9,972 nucleotides of DNA from an uncultured Gemmatimonadota bacterium (lineage in GTDB: Bacteria > Gemmatimonadota > Gemmatimonadetes > Longimicrobiales > Gaopeijiaceae). Shown here one piece after another: positions 6,728 through 9,972 of the stretch (position 1 is its first letter; each line of letters starts with the position of its first letter). Under the pieces are notes generated by a model. It was not told where the DNA came from. It saw only the letters and a list, made by a program, of their open reading frames with translations, and did not search any database. Location of the stretch: NCBI GenBank assembly GCA_937136445.1, contig CAKZOQ010000381.1, forward strand, positions 1 through 9,972, in the 5' to 3' direction. The translations under genes and the position numbers were made by a program.

Positions 6728-6951
6728 GAGCGGCTCTGCGCCGAATGGTGCTGGCGGGTGGGGCCTACGCGCTTCTGGTCCTCCTCCTGGGTCTTCCCCT
6801 GGCCGGACTCATGGACCGGGCGCTCCTCCTCCCTCCGCTCTTCGAGGATCTGGTCCGGGGGCTCTTCGCCGTGATCGGGGTGGTGGTCCTGCTGGTGGCG
6901 TGGCGCTATCCGGAGCTGGAGGGGGACGCGTCCAGCGAGGTGCCGCAGTAG
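6724..6951 (+). CDS. Small two-TM membrane protein (75 aa)
   Basis: A 75-residue frame starting with GTG that overlaps the hydrolase stop codon as GTGA (6724-6727). It has a basic start (VRAALRRM), a hydrophobic segment at about 10-27, a short loop containing Asp-Arg, a second hydrophobic segment at about 45-63, and a polar tail ending EGDASSEVPQ. This two-helix hairpin with an Arg-rich start is a plausible real membrane protein, not a random frame, and the 4-base overlap is the arrangement used repeatedly in this window. The last 46 bases overlap, tail to tail, the 3' end of the potassium channel gene on the other strand. I do not recognise a family. It could be a helper for the hydrolase or the other membrane proteins of the operon; function unknown. 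Confidence 0.65.
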   Translation: MRAALRRMVLAGGAYALLVLLLGLPLAGLMDRALLLPPLFEDLVRGLFAVIGVVVLLVAWRYPELEGDASSEVPQ

Positions 6952-7778
6952 CGGCAGTAGCGCGCCTCGACCTCGTCCTCCGGGGCGCGGCAGTTGGGGC
7001 ACCGCCGGGGCGCGGTCTGCTGGCCGCCGCCGGGGGCGGGAAGGCCTCGCTGTCGGGCCATTTCGGTGGTCACGATCCCGGTGGGCACCGCGATGATGCC
7101 GTACCCCATGACCATGACCACGGCGGCCAGCGCCTGGCCCATGGGAGACTGGGGAGCGATGTCCCCGTAGCCCACCGTGGTCAGGGTCACCACGGCCCAG
7201 TAGACCCCCCGGGGGATGCTGGTGAACCCGCCCTCCGGACCCTCGACCAGGTACATGAGGGCGCCCACCACCACCACGATGTTCACCACCGAGAGCAGGA
7301 AGACGGTGATCTTGTAGCGGGACGCCCGCAGGGCGGCGGCCAGCACGTTCGCCTCGCCCACGTACTGGACCATCTTCAGGATCCGAAAGATGCGAAGGAC
7401 CCGGAGCATCCGGACCACCACGAGGACCTGCCCACCGGGCACCAGGATGCTCAGGTAGGTGGGGATCACCGCGAGGAGATCCACGATGCCGAAGAAGCTC
7501 CTGGCGTACCGTCCCGGCCGATCCACCGCCCACAACCGGGCGACGTACTCTGCCGTGAACGCCAGGGTGAACCCCCACTCCAAGGAACGGAGCAGGGGCC
7601 CGTGCGCGGTCCGGATCCCTCGCACGGACTCCAGCATGACCACCGCGACCGACGCCAGGATGACGGCGAGGAGGACCTCGTCGAAGACGCGCCCTGCCCG
7701 GGTCTCGTGGCCGAAGATGACCCGATAGGTGCGGGTCCGGAGGGAGCCGGGCTCTCCAGCGGGTCCGTACGGACTCAC
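6906..7778 (-). CDS. Voltage-gated-type potassium channel with C-terminal zinc ribbon
   Basis: A 290-residue six-TM ion channel. S1 lies near 33-50, S2 67-85, S3 95-113 and S4 118-138, with basic residues every third position (R123, R126, R129, R132, K135). S5 is near 155-178, the pore helix near 190-200, the selectivity filter TVGYGD at 201-206 and S6 near 215-238. The filter is diagnostic of potassium selectivity and the S4 charge ladder of voltage sensing. The cytoplasmic tail ends in a putative zinc ribbon, CPNC (260-263) and CRYC (275-278), in the position where other channels carry RCK or CNBD domains. The GTG start at 7778-7776 overlaps the stop of the aminopeptidase gene by 4 bases, so translation is probably coupled. 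The 3' end overlaps the convergent 75-residue gene. It may set membrane potential or sense redox/metal state; the latter is inference. Confidence 0.93.
   Translation of the reverse strand: MSPYGPAGEPGSLRTRTYRVIFGHETRAGRVFDEVLLAVILASVAVVMLESVRGIRTAHGPLLRSLEWGFTLAFTAEYVARLWAVDRPGRYARSFFGIVDLLAVIPTYLSILVPGGQVLVVVRMLRVLRIFRILKMVQYVGEANVLAAALRASRYKITVFLLSVVNIVVVVGALMYLVEGPEGGFTSIPRGVYWAVVTLTTVGYGDIAPQSPMGQALAAVVMVMGYGIIAVPTGIVTTEMARQRGLPAPGGGQQTAPRRCPNCRAPEDEVEARYCRYCGTSLDASPSSSG
6941..6956 (+). repeat. Hairpin over the stop codon of the 75-aa gene
   Basis: TGCCGC, loop AGTA, GCGGCA form a perfect 6-bp stem that includes the TAG stop (6949-6951). No T-run follows on either side. On the other strand the same bases encode part of the zinc ribbon, where RYC is repeated (RYCRYC), so the symmetry may be a by-product of coding. 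A role as a weak bidirectional terminator between converging operons is only possible. Confidence 0.3.
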
Positions 7779-8722
7779 GGGGCGCGGTTCGCCGCGTAGT
7801 TGGTGGCCACCTGCAGGAAGCGGGAGATCTCGGTCATGTCCGCCCCGGTCCAGCGGACCGTGTGGGCGTCGGCCCGCTCCACCGACGGCAGGTAGCTCAG
7901 GATCTCCGCCGGCAGGTAGTTCTTGTAGGAGAGCTCCAGCGTCACCGGGCCGTCCAGCCGGTAGGGTTCGAAGTCGTCGAGGCGGGCCAGCGCCGCCGCC
8001 ACCCGTTCACGGATGAGGGCGCGTCCGGCTTCCGGCGTCAGGGTCCGCGCCGAATGGAAGCCCAGGCTCCACTTCACCACCGCACCCTCGAGGTCCCCCA
8101 GCATGGCCCGGGCCTCCTCCACGATGGCGTCGTCCCCGGAGATCATCACCACCGGAACGCCGAAGTGGCCGGCGATGGCGGCATTCACCCCCGCCTCGGC
8201 GTGCTCCCGCCCGTTGAGACGGAGCCCCGTGAGGTTGGCGCTGGACATGGTATGGGCCCGCACCCCCCGGGTATTGGCCGTGCTGGTGTGGTAGCCCAGG
8301 AAGATGGCGGCATCGAACCTGGCGTCGATGCCCTCCATCATCGCCAGCGGCCGAGGCCAGGAGCGGACGACCATCACGTCCGCCGGCATCCGCTCCAGGA
8401 GCAGGTTCTGGCCGTTCCCGTGGGAGTCGCTCACCAGGATCTCCACGGCGCCGGCCTCGCGTGCGGCGTCGATGGCGGCCAGGACCTCGTCGGTCAGGAA
8501 GCCCCGGAAGCGGGCGTACTCGAAGCCCGACGGTCCGAGCTGCTCTCCGCTGACGGCGCCCGTGACGCCCTCCATGTCGGCGGAGATGTAGACCCGGAGT
8601 CCCTCGTCCTGGGCCGTCGCGGCGTCGGGCAGGCCGAGGAGGAGGGTGGTCGCCAGGGCCAGGGCGGCGAGGGTGGGCGGTAGCAGCGAGGAGGCGAGGT
8701 CGCCGGGGTTGCGGTCGTTCAT
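7775..8722 (-). CDS. Exported M55-family D-aminopeptidase (DppA-like)
   Basis: A 315-residue zinc peptidase of family M55, whose characterised member, Bacillus subtilis DppA, cleaves D-Ala-containing peptides. The expected residues are present in order: ADMEG (Asp49, Glu51), SDSHGNG (His101), LGYHTS (His145), RAHTM (His157, aligned with the DppA nucleophilic His) and AEAGVN (Glu176). SGDDA (195-199) is also conserved. DppA is cytoplasmic, but this protein has a signal peptide: a hydrophobic core at about 14-32 and likely cleavage after ATA at 35-37. It therefore probably acts outside the cytoplasmic membrane on D-amino-acid peptides, such as wall fragments. The ATG at 8722 overlaps the DUF4442 stop as ATGA, and AGGA lies 9 bases upstream. 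The frame is open further upstream, but that extension lacks coding character and overlaps the DUF4442 gene. Confidence 0.93.
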   Translation of the reverse strand: MNDRNPGDLASSLLPPTLAALALATTLLLGLPDAATAQDEGLRVYISADMEGVTGAVSGEQLGPSGFEYARFRGFLTDEVLAAIDAAREAGAVEILVSDSHGNGQNLLLERMPADVMVVRSWPRPLAMMEGIDARFDAAIFLGYHTSTANTRGVRAHTMSSANLTGLRLNGREHAEAGVNAAIAGHFGVPVVMISGDDAIVEEARAMLGDLEGAVVKWSLGFHSARTLTPEAGRALIRERVAAALARLDDFEPYRLDGPVTLELSYKNYLPAEILSYLPSVERADAHTVRWTGADMTEISRFLQVATNYAANRAP

Positions 8723-9225
8723 GGGGTGGATTCCTGGGTGCGGGACGAGGGTCGGGAGGAGAGGAGCCAACGGGCCTCCACACGAGCCACCACGTCGCCT
8801 TCGGCGTCGGTGATGTCGGCGGCGACCCGATGCTCCAGTCGGTCCGGTACGTCGCGAGGGACGTCCACCACGGCTCGGCAGACCAGGCGACCCCGGGCCT
8901 TCTTCCGGTATTCCACCTCCAGGCCCGTGACGATGCCCCGGACGCCGGGGGGCAACGAGGGAACCAGCGCCAGTCCGGTGGTCAGCTCGCCCAGGTTCGC
9001 CAGCGCGATGGCATGGACCGAGCCCAGATGATTCTGGACGGCCCGCCGCTCGTCGAGGGCCACCACCGCGGTCCCGGACGCGAGCTCCCGCACCTCCGGG
9101 CGGATGGAGCCGGAGTAGGGAATGCGCCACCCCACGAGGCGGCTGAAGAGCCACCGGCCCCCGGGAAGGGGTGAGAGGCGCGCCCAGAGGCGGCGGAGGT
9201 CGGAGCCGGGGTCGGATCCAGGCAC
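8719..9225 (-). CDS. DUF4442 domain protein (hotdog-fold, putative thioesterase)
   Basis: A 168-residue protein matching the DUF4442/PaaI-type hotdog family, cytoplasmic proteins thought to hydrolyse or bind acyl-CoA or acyl-ACP. Visible landmarks are LWARLSPLPGGRWLFSRL (13-30), IPYSGSI (35-41), the core motif NHLGSVHAIALANLGE (65-80), which carries the hotdog helix and the residues usually in the active site, and GLEVEYRKKARG (101-112). The start is taken as the GTG at 9225-9223, which retains the conserved N-terminal helix; a later GTG within SRLVGW would remove it. No strong ribosome site supports the choice, so the start is less certain than the family. It is the first gene of the minus-strand operon and overlaps the M55 gene by 4 bases. 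The link between an acyl thioesterase-like protein, a D-aminopeptidase and a potassium channel is not obvious. Confidence 0.87.
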   Translation of the reverse strand: MPGSDPGSDLRRLWARLSPLPGGRWLFSRLVGWRIPYSGSIRPEVRELASGTAVVALDERRAVQNHLGSVHAIALANLGELTTGLALVPSLPPGVRGIVTGLEVEYRKKARGRLVCRAVVDVPRDVPDRLEHRVAADITDAEGDVVARVEARWLLSSRPSSRTQESTP

Positions 9226-9316
9226 GGTCCGGTGAAGGTCGAGGCGGTGAAGGAGTGGGGCGAAGCGGCACGGGAGTGCCGGGCATCGGGCGGGGGTGGG
9301 CGCAGAGGGCGGAGCT

Positions 9317-9326
9317 TGGGTATCTT
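9317..9326 (+). promoter_or_regulatory. Possible -10 element for the small-TM/NTF2-like operon
   Basis: TATCTT (9321-9326) matches the -10 consensus at four of six positions and is preceded by TG two bases upstream, the same layout as the element at 4036-4045. It lies about 40 bases before the ATG at 9367. There is no visible -35 box. Confidence 0.25.
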
Positions 9327-9331
9327 CGGGC

Positions 9332-9348
9332 GCCCCCGGTGCGGGGGC
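9332..9348 (+). repeat. Perfect GC hairpin in the divergent intergenic region
   Basis: GCCCCCG and CGGGGGC form a 7-bp perfect stem around the loop GTG. If transcription starts just after the -10-like TATCTT, the hairpin would lie at the very 5' end of the leader RNA, where it could stabilise the message; it could equally be a DNA operator. No T-run follows, so it does not look like a terminator. Confidence 0.45.
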
Positions 9349-9366
9349 AAATCGCCGAGGGGGCCG

Positions 9367-9711
9367 ATGGAAGGGGGTGGTGGGATGGATGTGGTGTTCA
9401 CGGGCGTGTGGCTGGAGGCGCTGGCGAGCTTCGTGGTCTGGCTGGTGGCCAACGGCGTCTACGTCGACATGAGGCGGACGGGTCGGCGGGGGTTCCGTCG
9501 TCTCCTGGCTTTCTGGTTGGGCACCCCCACCACCTGGCTGACGCTGCTGGCCGTACGAGAAGGCGTCTCGCCGGACCTGGAGACGCCTCCGGACGACGAA
9601 GAGGCGCTTCTGGCGGAGATCCGTCGCGACCGCAGCCTCCGGACGGCGGCCGACCGGGACGCCGTCTCCCACGGCTCCTTCCCATCCGACACCCGAACGG
9701 AGGAATCCTGA
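9367..9711 (+). CDS. Small two-TM hypothetical protein
   Basis: A 114-residue protein from the ATG at 9367, or 108 residues from the ATG at 9385. Each has a G-rich candidate ribosome site; AAGGGGG at 9371-9377 is well spaced for the later start. A hydrophobic segment covers about 8-33 (VVFTGVWLEALASFVVWLVA). A basic linker follows (MRRTGRRGFRRLL), then a second hydrophobic stretch at about 46-63 containing FWLGTPTTWLTLLAV, and an acidic C-terminal tail (DDEEALLAEIRRDRS). The charge pattern suggests a helical hairpin with the basic loop in the cytoplasm. I recognise no family. Its stop overlaps the following gene's ATG (TGATG at 9709-9713), so the two are probably translated together. Confidence 0.72.
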   Translation: MEGGGGMDVVFTGVWLEALASFVVWLVANGVYVDMRRTGRRGFRRLLAFWLGTPTTWLTLLAVREGVSPDLETPPDDEEALLAEIRRDRSLRTAADRDAVSHGSFPSDTRTEES

Positions 9712-9972
9712 TGCGTGCTGCCACGAACCCCCCGTCTGCCGGGGCATGGAGGACGAGGACGACGAGGACCGGCCGATGGACGCCGATGGTGCTGGGCCTC
9801 GTGCTGGCGATCTCCCCGGCGATGGTCGGAGGCCTGGCCGCCCAGGAGGGACCGGAGGCGGCGGTGGAGGCGGTGGTCCAGGAGCTCTTCGACCACATGC
9901 GAGCGGGGGACGCCGACGCCATGGCCGAGCTCATGCACCCGGAGGTGCGCCTGGTGACCACCGGCATGCAGG
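9711..9972 (+). CDS. Secreted NTF2-like (SnoaL/DUF4440-type) protein, 3' partial
   Basis: Eighty-seven codons are visible before the window ends. The N-terminus is an Arg/Thr-rich n-region (13-23), a hydrophobic core WTPMVLGLVLAISPAMVGG (23-41) and a likely signal-peptidase site after LAA (42-44). The mature part, VEAVVQELFDHMRAGDADAM (52-71) followed by MHPEVRLVTTGM, matches the first helices and strand of the NTF2-like fold (nuclear transport factor 2 family). The start is well supported: GGAGGA at 9699-9704 lies 6 bases before the ATG. The family covers many small-ligand-binding and enzymatic proteins, so the function remains open. Coupled to the preceding small membrane protein gene. Confidence 0.82.
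   Translation, partial: MRAATNPPSAGAWRTRTTRTGRWTPMVLGLVLAISPAMVGGLAAQEGPEAAVEAVVQELFDHMRAGDADAMAELMHPEVRLVTTGMQ

Larger units (their letters stand above)
9226..9366. promoter_or_regulatory. Divergent intergenic region between the minus operon and the last plus operon
   Basis: This 141-base gap separates two divergent start codons and must hold promoters for the DUF4442-M55-channel operon and probably for the small-TM/NTF2-like pair. It is very GC-rich. I see TGGGTATCTT at 9317-9326 as a possible plus-strand -10 with no -35 partner, and a perfect hairpin at 9332-9348. No clear minus-strand promoter was found. Confidence 0.5.

Noticed and set aside
8723..9286. Upstream extension of the M55 gene frame to 9286
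   Set aside because: The extension is Pro/Arg/His-rich with shadow-frame character, lies fully across the DUF4442 gene on the same strand, and would bury a clear signal peptide inside the protein.
8719..9747. DUF4442 frame extended to 342 aa
   Set aside because: The added N-terminal part is antisense to the small-TM gene and has low-complexity His/Pro/Arg content; DUF4442 proteins are normally about 150-170 residues.
1..9972. tRNA, rRNA, CRISPR, insertion sequence or phage signals
   Set aside because: No cloverleaf-like segments, regularly spaced repeats, transposase motifs or terminal inverted repeats were found; the coding style is uniform across the window.

Overview
The window is GC-rich, densely packed bacterial DNA, almost all of it coding and rich in short stop/start overlaps. 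Base composition, the protein repertoire (large RND permease, exported M55 aminopeptidase, DUF4442, secreted S33 hydrolase, NTF2-like secreted protein) and the heavy use of GTG starts suggest Gemmatimonadota or a similar GC-rich environmental phylum. That assignment is an inference; no marker gene is present. I see no tRNA, rRNA, CRISPR array, insertion sequence or prophage signal.

Layout. (1) 1-4010, plus strand: the body of an RND inner-membrane efflux permease (5' end cut by the window edge), then a DinB-fold putative metalloenzyme. (2) 4080-6951, plus strand: a tight five-gene run of a truncated sigma-70-like protein, a DUF1295/steroid-5-alpha-reductase-type membrane protein, an unrecognised four-TM protein, an exported S33-type alpha/beta hydrolase, and a 75-residue two-TM protein hidden at the 3' end. 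(3) 9225-6906, minus strand: a three-gene operon with 4-bp stop/start overlaps, DUF4442 hotdog protein > exported M55 (DppA-type) D-aminopeptidase > six-TM voltage-gated-type potassium channel with a C-terminal zinc ribbon. Its last gene overlaps the 75-residue gene tail to tail by 46 bp. (4) 9226-9366: the only divergent intergenic region, with a perfect GC hairpin and a weak -10-like element. (5) 9367-9972, plus strand: a small two-TM protein, translationally coupled (TGATG) to a secreted NTF2-like protein that runs off the end.

How the genes may work together: the theme is envelope and membrane function (efflux, membrane enzyme, exported hydrolase, exported D-peptidase, ion channel). The item most worth a second look is the 119-residue sigma-like protein heading operon 2. 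It keeps the sigma region 1.2-2 fold signature but ends just after the region 2.3/2.4 junction, has no region 3 or 4, and has lost both the usual core-contact residues of region 2.2 and the Trp dyad of region 2.3. This looks like a sigma-derived protein with a changed role rather than a working initiation factor. Secondary points are a rebuilt, glycine-rich switch loop and an extra hydrophobic hairpin in the RND pump, and the coupling of a zinc-ribbon potassium channel to an exported D-aminopeptidase. No complete novel defence or metabolic system is evident.
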